Assembly: GCF_022606465.1 (NCBI RefSeq)
Contig: NZ_JALBUF010000015.1
Coordinates: 1 to 43,477, forward strand
Direction: 5' to 3'
DNA length: 43,477 bases
DNA from: Sulfoacidibacillus ferrooxidans
GTDB taxonomy: Bacteria; Bacillota; Bacilli; Alicyclobacillales; SLC66
Below, piece by piece: positions 7,904 to 15,577 of the stretch (its first letter is position 1; every line of letters starts with the position of its first letter). Below the pieces are notes generated by a model. The model was not told the DNA's origin. It did not search any database and saw only the letters and a program-made list of their open reading frames with translations. A program made the position numbers and the translations under genes.

Positions 7904-8224
7904 ATGGGCGATGGAAAGCACGGTGTCGTCGATCTTGAAGAAATACGTGAGAGGATTAAGGAAGTCTGTGACCCCGAAATAGGGATCAATCTGGTGGACC
8001 TTGGGCTGATTTATGGATTGCAGGAACTGGAGCCGGGTACGGTACAAGTGGAGATGACCATGACCACGCCCGGGTGTCCCGCACATGACAACTTGAGTCA
8101 AGCGGTGAAATGGGCAGTAGCTCAGGCGACTCATGTTTATATGGTCTACGTCGACGTCGTTTGGGATCCGCCATGGTCGCCAGAACGGATGTCAGACGCC
8201 GCAAAGCGCCAATTAGGATGGTGA
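7904..8224 (+). CDS. MIP18/DUF59-family Fe-S assembly protein (SufT/PaaD-like)
   Basis: 106 residues with the family core DPEIGINLVDLGLIYGL (about residues 23-39) and TTPGCPAHDNL, where Cys58 is the conserved metal-binding cysteine. MIP18/SufT/PaaD proteins help mature Fe-S proteins. The ATG is preceded by GGGAGG. Within this operon a plausible client is the radical SAM protein at 10109 or an Fe-S/heme membrane enzyme; this is inference from proximity. Intact. Confidence 0.85.
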   Translation: MGDGKHGVVDLEEIRERIKEVCDPEIGINLVDLGLIYGLQELEPGTVQVEMTMTTPGCPAHDNLSQAVKWAVAQATHVYMVYVDVVWDPPWSPERMSDAAKRQLGW

Positions 8225-8293
8225 TCCCAAAGCTCTTTCTACGAACGTCTGCCCGCTGGCCAACAGATACCCTGAGACGAGGAGAGCATACGC

Positions 8294-9577
8294 ATGATGA
8301 GAGAAACTGAAATTTCCAGTCAGTCTCCGCCTTATACCGTACCGCTTCGGTATATGACCTTTGGAGTATTTTGTTTCGGTCTTTTTGCCCTCGATATGAC
8401 CTCGCAAACGCCCTCGCTTGCGGTGGGAAATCCAGGGGCGGCGTCTGTGGTTGCGGCCGCGCATCTCCTGACGCTCGGGTCGTTGCTGTCGTTTGTCATG
8501 GGCGCCGTCTATCAACTGTCAACCGTTGCTTTTTTAATCCCACTCGCGAGTGTGCGTATCGCTCGCTGGAATTTTTGGTTGTATGCTATGTCGTTTGTCG
8601 GGTTATGGGTGACGATGAGCCAGTGGTGGGAAATGGGGTTTCTCGTTTTCGGTGGAGCGCTGATCCTGGCCATCTATCTCTATGCCGGTACGGTCCTCGT
8701 ATCGTTGTGCAGTGTAAAGAAAAAGGATAGTCTATGGAGCTTTATTGTATCGGCGCACGTGTATCTAATCTTGGCAGTTAGCGTCGCTATTTTGTTGGTA
8801 TTGACGGACTCTGGAACGACACCAGGGTTGAACCCATGGATGAATCAATTGATCGCCACGCATATCATCTTGGCCGTAGGCGGATTCTTTACATTGCTGC
8901 TTATGGGGTTCAGTTACAAACTCTTTCCCATGTTCACATTAGCGCACGGCTATCGTGTTCACTGGTATCGACCGACACTCTGGCTGGTCCATATCTCGAT
9001 CCTTTTGGCCATCGCGGGAATCTGGAGTCATATAGATGGGATTACTTATTCCGGGATGGCCGTTGGTACGGGGGCGTTCGTCTTTCATGCATTCTCACTG
9101 CGTGACATGTTTGTACACCGTATGCGCAAGCGGCCAGAGTCACCTATGCAGGCGGCAAGATGGGCGCTTTTGGCAGGCGTCCTCGGGTTGGTTCTGTTGG
9201 CTTTTGTACAGTGGCTGCACCCGGACGAGCAGGCCGGATGGCAGAGTGTTGTTATCTTGTATCTACTGGGGTGTGTCACCTTGACAGTCATGGCTTACGC
9301 TTATAAGATCCTTCCATTTTTAATCTGGAGCCATCGCTCACGCCACGATCCTGGGGCAGGAAAACCTGCTACGATTGCTGATCTTCTAAACGTGCGTCAG
9401 TCACAACCCGTCTTTCTTTCCTTTGGAGCTGGGGTCTTGCTGTTCACTGTCGGTAGTGGCCTGATGTGGCAGTGGATAACATGGACGGGAACGGTTGTGA
9501 CGGCTGTGGCGATCCTGATTTTTTGTGTCCAAATGGTGCTGGTGTTAACGAAACTAAAGGAGAAAAAGAGTTCATGA
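8294..9577 (+). CDS. polytopic membrane protein with heme-copper-oxidase-like histidine motifs (paralog 1)
   Basis: 427 residues, about 12 hydrophobic helices. Histidine-bearing motifs at helix ends are AAAHLLTLGSLL, ATHIILAVGGFFTLLLMGFS, SYKLFPMFTLAHGY and AYKILPFLIWSH; the same set recurs in the protein encoded at 12087-13367, so the histidines are probably heme or metal ligands. The pattern resembles shortened heme-copper oxidase/NorB or NnrS proteins, but I cannot place it in a named family. RBS GAGGAG; ATG at 8294 or 8297. Its stop overlaps the cupin start (ATGA). Co-transcribed with DUF2249 and DUF59 genes. Confidence 0.65.
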   Translation: MMRETEISSQSPPYTVPLRYMTFGVFCFGLFALDMTSQTPSLAVGNPGAASVVAAAHLLTLGSLLSFVMGAVYQLSTVAFLIPLASVRIARWNFWLYAMSFVGLWVTMSQWWEMGFLVFGGALILAIYLYAGTVLVSLCSVKKKDSLWSFIVSAHVYLILAVSVAILLVLTDSGTTPGLNPWMNQLIATHIILAVGGFFTLLLMGFSYKLFPMFTLAHGYRVHWYRPTLWLVHISILLAIAGIWSHIDGITYSGMAVGTGAFVFHAFSLRDMFVHRMRKRPESPMQAARWALLAGVLGLVLLAFVQWLHPDEQAGWQSVVILYLLGCVTLTVMAYAYKILPFLIWSHRSRHDPGAGKPATIADLLNVRQSQPVFLSFGAGVLLFTVGSGLMWQWITWTGTVVTAVAILIFCVQMVLVLTKLKEKKSS

Positions 9578-9867
9578 GAAAATTCACACTGACGTTTACA
9601 CAACCGAAGATCCAAACCATGATGCAGAGGGAAGGATTGACACTGAGGCAATTGTCTTTGGAAGAAGGCCAGACCCTGGACCGCCATCATGCGGCGCAGG
9701 TGCTGACGATCGTCGTTTTGTCGGGTGAGATTGAATTTGTGGCGGGCAACGAGAGCGTCGTGTTGCGTACACACGATCTCGCCACGATAGACGCGTACGT
9801 GGAGCACGCCGTAAGATCGATCAAGCAAAGCGTGGTGCTGCTCGTACTCACACCGGATGCACATTAA
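9574..9867 (+). CDS. small cupin-domain protein
   Basis: 97 residues starting MRKFTLTF at an ATGA overlap with the membrane protein stop. A compact cupin barrel is suggested by LSLEEGQTLDRHHAAQVLTI, VVLSGEIEFVAGNESVVL and TIDAYVEHAVRSI; the metal-ligand pattern is DRHH...H, with the usual glutamate less clear. Small cupins with membrane oxidoreductases can bind metal or act as sensors. Last gene of the operon that begins at 7180; a 240-bp gap follows. Function beyond the fold is unknown. Confidence 0.65.
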   Translation: MRKFTLTFTQPKIQTMMQREGLTLRQLSLEEGQTLDRHHAAQVLTIVVLSGEIEFVAGNESVVLRTHDLATIDAYVEHAVRSIKQSVVLLVLTPDAH

Positions 9868-10108
9868 ATTGCGACCGCAATCCGCTTATGTCTGAAGGCG
9901 CGATCACACGAGAAGCGGCCTTTGTTTCAGTAGAACCACTGACCACTTGGCTTGTTTCACGTTGAGACTAGTCTGATCGGACTTCCTACTATCTAGTCAT
10001 TTGGTAACGAATAGTTAGTAGGTTCGTGTCTATTGCGTACTGAGGATGGCAGATATATTTGACACGTAGTGATGATACGAAGTCAATAGGACGAGAGAGG
10101 GTTCCACC

Positions 10109-11209
10109 ATGGATGTCGTAAATGAGTACGTGCAAAAGAGTCCCGCTATACAAATGGACTTCTCCCAGTCTCCATATATTGCAATTTGGGAAGTGACTCG
10201 TGCATGTCAATTGCACTGTTTACATTGTCGAGCGCAGGCTCAACGGCAGAGAGATCCGCGAGAGCTTTCGACTGCGGAAGGGCTCGAACTTATCGATCAG
10301 ATTGCTGAAATGGGTACGTCTTTCATCGTATTCACAGGTGGTGATCCTCTGGAACGAGAGGATTTGTTTACGTTTATTTCCTATGCTCGTAGTTTGGGGC
10401 TCCATGTTGGCATTTCGCCGAGTGCTACTCCAAAGGTAACTAAAGAGGCCATTGTACGGGCCAAGGAGGTAGGACTGTCTCGGTGGGCTTTCAGTTTAGA
10501 TGGTTCTACAGCGCAAATCCATGATCAATTTCGAGGAACGAAGGGATCATTTGATCTGACCATAAATGCACTGAATATACTTTTCGAGGAAGGTATTGCC
10601 ATCCAGCTAAACTCCACATTGTCAGTGTATAACTTTCACGATCTGTCGAATATTGCAGACCTAGCAGAGTCTTTCGGAGCTGTATTGTGGAGTGTGTTTT
10701 CGTTGATCCCAACCGGGCGAGCACGTGCACAAGACATGATTTCTGCACAGGAGCATGAGCAAGTAATGGAATGGCTATATCAACAAAGTCTCCGTCGCCC
10801 TTTCCTCATCAAAACCACGGAATCCCCTGAATACCGGCGGGTTGCCTTGTTACACGATTCAGCCAGTGTCCGTAGAAGCGTGAATGATGGTGATGGATTT
10901 GTTTTTATTTCTCACATTGGGGACGTGTTTCCTAGCGGATTTTTGCCTATTCTATCAGGTAATATACGAGACGATAAGCTCAGCCATATTTATCGCGAAT
11001 CGGAAGTATTTTGCGCATTACGGGATCGGTCTCGGCTAGTGGGCAAATGTGGTATATGTCCATTTAGAGAGGCCTGCGGGGGATCGCGGGCGCGCGCATA
11101 CGCAGTCACTGGAAATTATTTTGAGAGTGATCCGTTATGCCTTTATACTCCAGGCGAAACAGTAGATGGAATCAGTAACCGACATCGACCGCAGACAATG
11201 CTGGGGTGA
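10109..11209 (+). CDS. radical SAM/SPASM protein, NirJ/AhbD-like heme-modifying type
   Basis: 366 residues. Radical SAM motif TRACQLHCLHCRAQAQ (CxxxCxxC) near residue 33, the glycine-rich GGDPLERED motif and LDGSTAQIHD follow. The C-terminal GKCGICPFREACGGSRARA with a later Cys in DPLC is the SPASM-like cluster region. Closest families I know are the TIGR04053-type proteins and the heme synthases AhbD and NirJ, which remove or shorten propionates of (iron) porphyrins. Good GAGAGAGG site before the ATG. It stands alone between the cupin operon and the membrane protein at 12087, suggesting it supplies or alters the heme of those proteins. A paralog is at 18441. Confidence 0.8.
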   Translation: MDVVNEYVQKSPAIQMDFSQSPYIAIWEVTRACQLHCLHCRAQAQRQRDPRELSTAEGLELIDQIAEMGTSFIVFTGGDPLEREDLFTFISYARSLGLHVGISPSATPKVTKEAIVRAKEVGLSRWAFSLDGSTAQIHDQFRGTKGSFDLTINALNILFEEGIAIQLNSTLSVYNFHDLSNIADLAESFGAVLWSVFSLIPTGRARAQDMISAQEHEQVMEWLYQQSLRRPFLIKTTESPEYRRVALLHDSASVRRSVNDGDGFVFISHIGDVFPSGFLPILSGNIRDDKLSHIYRESEVFCALRDRSRLVGKCGICPFREACGGSRARAYAVTGNYFESDPLCLYTPGETVDGISNRHRPQTMLG

Positions 11210-11334
11210 CTATAGGTTGTCACCTCAAGTTTCGTACCCTGATAGCGCTCGTGAAGCCATGCCCCGCTTGGGTTCGTTGGCTTTCCACAAATGAAGACAC
11301 CCTTGTTGGAGCAGTATCATTTTTGTTGAGTCAG

Positions 11335-11480
11335 TAAACTAGTAAATCTGGACACAATGATAAAAAAAGAAAGAAAGCAGGAATCCATATGCGAGTGTAT
11401 GACAAAGAATTCAAAGAAGAAGCACTGAAATTATCTTATGAGGTCGGACCATCAGCGGCCTCCACACAACTGGATAGCCT
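11335..11480 (+). mobile_element. IS3-family left end with orfA N-terminal fragment
   Basis: The end-like sequence AGTAAATCTGGACACAATG at 11340 is followed by an ATG at 11389 encoding MRVYDKEFKEEALKLSYEVG, the typical start of an IS3-family (IS150-type) OrfA helix-turn-helix protein. Homology stops after about 30 codons. The end motif agrees with the right ends of IS3 fragments at 38366 and 43374 (AGTAAATATGGTGGACAC), so all three are probably the same element family. Confidence 0.65.
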
Positions 11481-11504
11481 CTCGGCATTTGTTTTTTATT
11501 GATT

Positions 11505-11533
11505 CCTCAAGGCTTGATGGTCTTGAGGTTTTT
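11505..11533 (+). terminator. rho-independent terminator-like hairpin
   Basis: CCTCAAG (11505-11511) pairs with CTTGAGG (11522-11528) and is followed directly by TTTTT. It lies in IS debris downstream of the truncated orfA, so it could stop read-through from 11209 or belong to a lost element. Confidence 0.5.
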
Positions 11534-11721
11534 GCCGTTTCCTCCACCACTGACGTGGTCGTCGCACCTTCTTAGGTATGAAAAATAGAAGTTTCTTTTC
11601 GAAATCCGCCGAAAAAACACCTCAAAAATCTGCAAATAACACTTGACATGTAAAAACCACCCCAATAATCGCGGTGCAGAGCCATCCAACTCTATCCTCG
11701 ACGAAAGGGGTAGTCAACCCC

Positions 11722-11863
11722 ATGTTACCTTCCATTCGTGCGCACGACCAGTACCAATCTTTCGTTCTCGAACAATGACGTAGCCATTACTCTGGCGGCA
11801 TTCTCATGCTTGTCGCCAAGGACTGGTCATTCATCCAGAAGTTCTGGCTACTCGACCTCTCCG
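11722..11863 (+). pseudogene. DDE transposase N-terminal fragment
   Basis: The frame from ATG 11722 reads MLPSIRAHDQYQSFVLEQ, a TGA, then VAKDWSFIQKFWLLDLSE. This matches, from memory, the N-terminus of a Firmicutes DDE transposase group; the decayed transposase at 38457-39540 looks like the rest of the same type. It is cut at 11864 by the IS256-derived mini-element. One internal stop and loss of the remaining protein make it a pseudogene. Confidence 0.45.
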
Positions 11864-11930
11864 AGTTGAGTCCGTATGATGATGTCACCCAGTGTGTCCA
11901 CTGAATGTACACCATTATACGGACTCAACT
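11864..11930. repeat. 67-bp mini-element derived from the IS256-type end
   Basis: Perfect 14-bp terminal inverted repeats (AGTTGAGTCCGTAT ... ATACGGACTCAACT). On the minus strand about 50 bases nearly match the left end of the intact IS256-family element at 32891 (through GGTGTA, TTCAGTGGAC and TGGGTGACATCAT), after which the terminal repeat is repeated in inverted orientation. No coding capacity. No clear target duplication. Confidence 0.65.
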
Positions 11931-12086
11931 TTGAGACAACTAAGTACGGGTGCAAGTAATCGAGAGATCGCACAGGCGGCTGCCTACGCCACGCGAATCA
12001 GGCTTGACACTGCCCGACTCGCCAGAAACGCACCGTTTCATCATGAGGAGAAGGTGGAGCCGTTACGCTTCGGACTGGGCTACTGG

Positions 12087-13367
12087 TTACATGGGACGTG
12101 CTCCGCCTATGCGAAGAATGTGCAGCAGTCCTAGACTCACGAGGAGTAAACCGATCGCTTGCGCGACGCCAATGAGGATTTCCCACCCATATCCCTCGGC
12201 CGCATGATCCAGCAATAGCGTGAACAGGCCCAACAGCGAGGCAGAGGCATAGATACTCATTCCCCATACAAAAGGTATACGTTGTACCATGTCATCGAGG
12301 GCAGGAGCCGTTTTGCGATCGGACGCATAAGAATAGCGGTATTCAAAACGGAGAAAGGGGACGATTTTATGCAAATAAGCAATAAACAGTGGGACGAGTC
12401 CTCCAAATAGCATGACATAGGTAATGGCCACGGACCAAGTTCCCATCTGCAGGCACATCGCAACAATGGCGGCCGTAGTGGCGACGAGTAAGACTGCTGT
12501 GGAGACCAGTGCGGCGATCAGCGATGGTGCCAATCGTTTCCTCTTTCGCGCCTTGAGAATCCGTGAGGAGTCGCGGGTAAAAAGCAGTAAAGCAACAAGC
12601 ATCAGGCATCCACCTAGAAAGCCGGATAGGGTCAGCACCGGACGCCACCCGTGTGAGGCATCATGAAGCCAGATACCCGAAAGCAAGAGTAGCAGTCCTA
12701 GTACATAGATGCGGACAACACGCTTAGCCGAGACCTCATAACCATGACTGAGTGCGAACATTGGGAAGAATTTATACGATAATATGATGACCATCAGCAT
12801 CCAAAAACCGAGCAAGCCGATCCCGCCGTGTGTGGTCAGCCACTGATTACTGCCATTGATCGTGCCGAAGGCAAGGACAATTCCGAGAATCATGACGATG
12901 GGCAAGATGAATAGGGGCCAGCCGACCTGCTCCCAGACTGCTGTGCGATTGCGTGCCTGCCGCAAGGCAGCAAAGACCAAAAAACCATAAGCCAAGGTGA
13001 CAAGTAGCAGAGACAGACCACCATAGGCGACGATGTCAAACCGGTTGGCTAGAAATCCAAAGACCATCAGCAAGACGGAAAGCGTGTGAAGAGGCAGGTG
13101 CCAATAGAGCACATGTCGCGGTAGCGGCCTCGCTTGAAACGCGATCGGTACGAACTGCCACAAGATGCCGGCCGCTCCTGTAAGCAGCATGCCTAGAATA
13201 AGCGCGTGTACTGTAGCTAGGATCACACCCGCCCCGAGGTTGCCGCTAACTGCAAAAGGAAGCGAATATCCGGATAGTACACATGTAGGGATAGCCCATG
13301 CGAGTGCAACCCCTACGTACCAGAGTGTCGCGGAGAGATGTTTTTTTTGAGTACTGACGTTGGTCAT
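12087..13367 (-). CDS. polytopic membrane protein with heme-copper-oxidase-like histidine motifs (paralog 2)
   Basis: 426 residues, about 12 helices, paralogous to the protein at 8294: SYKFFPMFALSHGYE, THGGIGLLGFWMLM, ATVHALILGMLL and LHKIVPFLRFEY correspond one to one with its histidine motifs. Start at ATG 13367 (MTNVSTQKK) with GAGG 9 nt upstream; the GTG at 13382 is an alternative. It is divergent from the gene at 13575, and two tandem Crp-type dyads lie between them. Likely heme-binding and redox-active in the cytoplasmic membrane; a nitric oxide reductase-like or oxygen-handling role is inferred from motif style and neighbours only. Confidence 0.65.
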   Translation of the reverse strand: MTNVSTQKKHLSATLWYVGVALAWAIPTCVLSGYSLPFAVSGNLGAGVILATVHALILGMLLTGAAGILWQFVPIAFQARPLPRHVLYWHLPLHTLSVLLMVFGFLANRFDIVAYGGLSLLLVTLAYGFLVFAALRQARNRTAVWEQVGWPLFILPIVMILGIVLAFGTINGSNQWLTTHGGIGLLGFWMLMVIILSYKFFPMFALSHGYEVSAKRVVRIYVLGLLLLLSGIWLHDASHGWRPVLTLSGFLGGCLMLVALLLFTRDSSRILKARKRKRLAPSLIAALVSTAVLLVATTAAIVAMCLQMGTWSVAITYVMLFGGLVPLFIAYLHKIVPFLRFEYRYSYASDRKTAPALDDMVQRIPFVWGMSIYASASLLGLFTLLLDHAAEGYGWEILIGVAQAIGLLLVSLGLLHILRIGGARPM

Positions 13368-13482
13368 GGTCGGGTTCCTCACTTCTCAGAATAACGGTGT
13401 AGACGGTAGTGCGACAGCACCACCGTCCATTCATATGGGTAGATCAGTGAACCAAACTATACGCTATTTGATGCGCTGACAT

Positions 13483-13498
13483 TGTGCTCAAAATCACA
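13483..13498. promoter_or_regulatory. Crp/Fnr-type operator, site 2
   Basis: TGTGCTCAAAATCACA, within an 18-bp symmetrical TTGTG...CACAA context, in the divergent intergenic region. It fits the same half-site pattern (TGTG-N8-CACA) as the site at 7075. Confidence 0.55.
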
Positions 13499-13500
13499 AA

Positions 13501-13516
13501 TGTGATTCAGCACACA
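13501..13516. promoter_or_regulatory. Crp/Fnr-type operator, site 3
   Basis: TGTGATTCAGCACACA, one base different from the site at 7075, centred 18 bp from site 2 and 60 bases upstream of the start at 13575. Tandem arrangement suggests cooperative binding or separate control of the two divergent genes. Confidence 0.6.
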
Positions 13517-13574
13517 ACAGACGCAGACGACGATGCGTTACACTAAGATCGACCACTACAAGAGGAGGATCACA

Positions 13575-14834
13575 ATGAGAATACAACCCGTGGCCCGTGT
13601 TTTTATCGGAATGGGTATGGTTCATTTTCTTGCGGGTGCGATCCTCGGCGCGCTCATGACGAATCATCTGGCGTGGGCTAATCTGCTTACGCCCTATCAC
13701 GCTGAACTTAACCCTTTTGGCTGGCTCACCTTTCTCATATATGGAATGACGTATGCCGTGTTGCAGCTATTCGCGTCCTTGCGCGTTCCTTGGCCCGTGT
13801 TGCCATGGCTACACTTCGCGAGTGCCGAGGCTGGACTCATCGCCATTTTGTTGGGCAATGGCACCGCGCTAACGGGGATACTGGACGTCGGTTGGTCCTT
13901 GCAGGCTTTAGCAGCTCTTCTATTTATGGCAGCTGTTCTGTCGGCCGTCGTCGATGCTCATAAGCCTCGACGTGTTGCCGAATCCTTTGCGCCAAGTGCT
14001 GCTGAATTGCTTTCCCTACCGTCGTCGTTCGCAGGGTTTCGTTTGGGTCGACAAGATGTCATATGGCGTCAGACCGATCGCGTGGCCGAACGAGGAACCA
14101 GTATGGCTCTTGTTCTTTTTGTAGGCGTTGCTGTCGTCGCATGTATTCAGGCCATTCGCTACGGAGGCACACCGTGGCTGTCTTCTACACGCATACAAAT
14201 TCTATTGTATGACGGCTGGCTCGCTGGAACGGTACTCGCTGTCTCGTTGCATTTGCTACCGCGTTATGAGCGCGTGCGTCCTTTGCAAAAAACACAAGTG
14301 TCTATCATTCAATGGCTCTGGTTTGTAGGCGTGCTCTGTGCTGGTTTTGCGAATCCGGAAGGATGGCTTCACCACTGGGCTCTGCGAGCCATAGGTCTCT
14401 CGTTTACTTGGCTTGCCGCACTTTACCTCAGAGAGTTACCTCGAATGCCTAAAGAAGTGCCTGTAGTGAGCCGAGTCGCGTGGTGGATGGCATGGTTGTT
14501 TGCATTCATCCTTGGTGTCTTGCAGGTACTTGGCGTGGACCCCTTGTCCTTGCCATCTTTGCATTTGCTCTTTTTAGGGTGGGTAACCACGCTCGTATAT
14601 GGCATAGGATACACCTTTTTCCCGCTGATATTAAACCGCCGACCGGCCCCGGCACCGTGGGCCCTCGGACAAGTCAGCGTCTCCGGACTAGGGGCCGTGA
14701 TGCTGATCATCGGCATGATCGGGATCGGTCAGCAAAGTACTGCGACGTGGGCTTTACCATGGCTAGCATCAGGAGGCACCTGCGCGACGCTCGGTTTCAT
14801 CGCCTTTATTGGACAGTGGCTGATTCGCGGTTGA
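13575..14834 (+). CDS. membrane protein with NorB/cbb3-like subunit I motifs
   Basis: 419 residues, about 12 helices, starting MRIQPVARVFIGMGMVHF with AGGAGG 7 nt before the ATG. The segment LLTPYHAELNPFGWLTFLIYGMTY follows the LtpvHaHinllGW..miyG..Y pattern of heme-copper oxidase/NO reductase catalytic subunits, although the second His is Glu here. A second, similar unit near the end is LHLLFLGWVTTLVYGIGYTFFPL, which suggests internal duplication. It differs from the two other membrane proteins of the module. The 3' end overlaps the decayed acetate kinase gene on the other strand by about 65 bases. Probable target of the Crp-type regulator. Confidence 0.6.
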   Translation: MRIQPVARVFIGMGMVHFLAGAILGALMTNHLAWANLLTPYHAELNPFGWLTFLIYGMTYAVLQLFASLRVPWPVLPWLHFASAEAGLIAILLGNGTALTGILDVGWSLQALAALLFMAAVLSAVVDAHKPRRVAESFAPSAAELLSLPSSFAGFRLGRQDVIWRQTDRVAERGTSMALVLFVGVAVVACIQAIRYGGTPWLSSTRIQILLYDGWLAGTVLAVSLHLLPRYERVRPLQKTQVSIIQWLWFVGVLCAGFANPEGWLHHWALRAIGLSFTWLAALYLRELPRMPKEVPVVSRVAWWMAWLFAFILGVLQVLGVDPLSLPSLHLLFLGWVTTLVYGIGYTFFPLILNRRPAPAPWALGQVSVSGLGAVMLIIGMIGIGQQSTATWALPWLASGGTCATLGFIAFIGQWLIRG

Positions 14835-15545
14835 CCGGAGAAGGATCGTAGCGTTCACATCCGCACCATGTGCTACTTGGACAATACAATAGGGGTCGCG
14901 CGCCATAATGAGTTCTTCATTGGTCGGGATCACCATGACTTTGATGGGTGAGTAAGGACTGGAGATGACTCGTTCGCCACTCCCTTCATAGTTGGCTTTG
15001 GCATCTAGATAGATGCCGGCGTACTCAAAGCCTCGGCAAATTCTTTCGCTCATTTCTGGACTGTTTTCACCAATGCCAGCCGTAAATACGAGTCCGTCGG
15101 TTCCGTTGAGGCCAGCGAGAGACAGCCCAATATAATTGTGCAGCTTCGAAATATATCATTCGAGCGCCAGATGAGCGCGTTTGCTTCCCCTCTGCTCGTG
15201 ATCCAACAAGACCCGCACATCGTTGCTGATACCCGAGACGCCGAGTAAGCCGCTGTGGTGGTTGAGCATGTCGAAGACTTGAGCAGTCGTGCTGTTCTCT
15301 ATCTGTTCAATGTAAGGGATGATGCCGGTGTCGATAGTATCGCTTCGTGTGCCCATCGTCACTCCGGCAAGTGGCGTAAAGCCCATTGACGTGTAGTACG
15401 ACTGACCACGGCGGATGGATGTCACGCTCACGCCATTGCCAATGTGACAACTGATGAGACGCATCCGTTCCTTGGGGGTCTCCATGATCTGGGCTACGCG
15501 CTCTACCACATAGCGATGGCTAGAGCCGTGGAAACCATATTTATC
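14769..15545 (-). pseudogene. ackA: acetate kinase, 5'-truncated by IS and with one in-frame TGA
   Basis: From the IS boundary the frame gives DKYGFHGSSHRYVVERVAQI, TSMGFTPLAGVTMGTRSDTI, LNHHSGLLGVSGISNDVR, then a TGA at 15156-15158 and, in the same frame, KLHNYIGLSLAGLNGTDGLV and FTAGIGENSPEMSERICRGF and a normal C-terminus (VMVIPTNEELIMARDP). These are canonical acetate kinase blocks (acetyl-phosphate/ATP active-site region). The N-terminal third is missing beyond the IS at 15546. Acetate kinase activity from this locus is therefore lost; whether another copy exists cannot be seen. Confidence 0.85.
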
Positions 15546-15577
15546 CGCCGTAAAGCCCCGCACTTCAGTGCTTAGCA

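Noticed and set aside
9397..9864. 155-residue minus-strand frame opposite the cupin gene
   Set aside because: Shadow of the membrane protein and cupin genes; Cys/His-rich text typical of antisense reading.
9880..9935. Terminator after the cupin gene (AAGGC...GCCTTT)
   Set aside because: Stem of only 5 bp with a large loop; not convincing.
11643..11675. TTGACA with a weak TAATCG 17 bp downstream as a promoter
   Set aside because: The -10 is poor and no intact gene follows.
11935..12010. Possible IS21-type IstA fragment (LRQLSTGASNREIAQAA)
   Set aside because: Only about 17 residues resemble the helix-turn-helix and the rest does not follow; too short to call.
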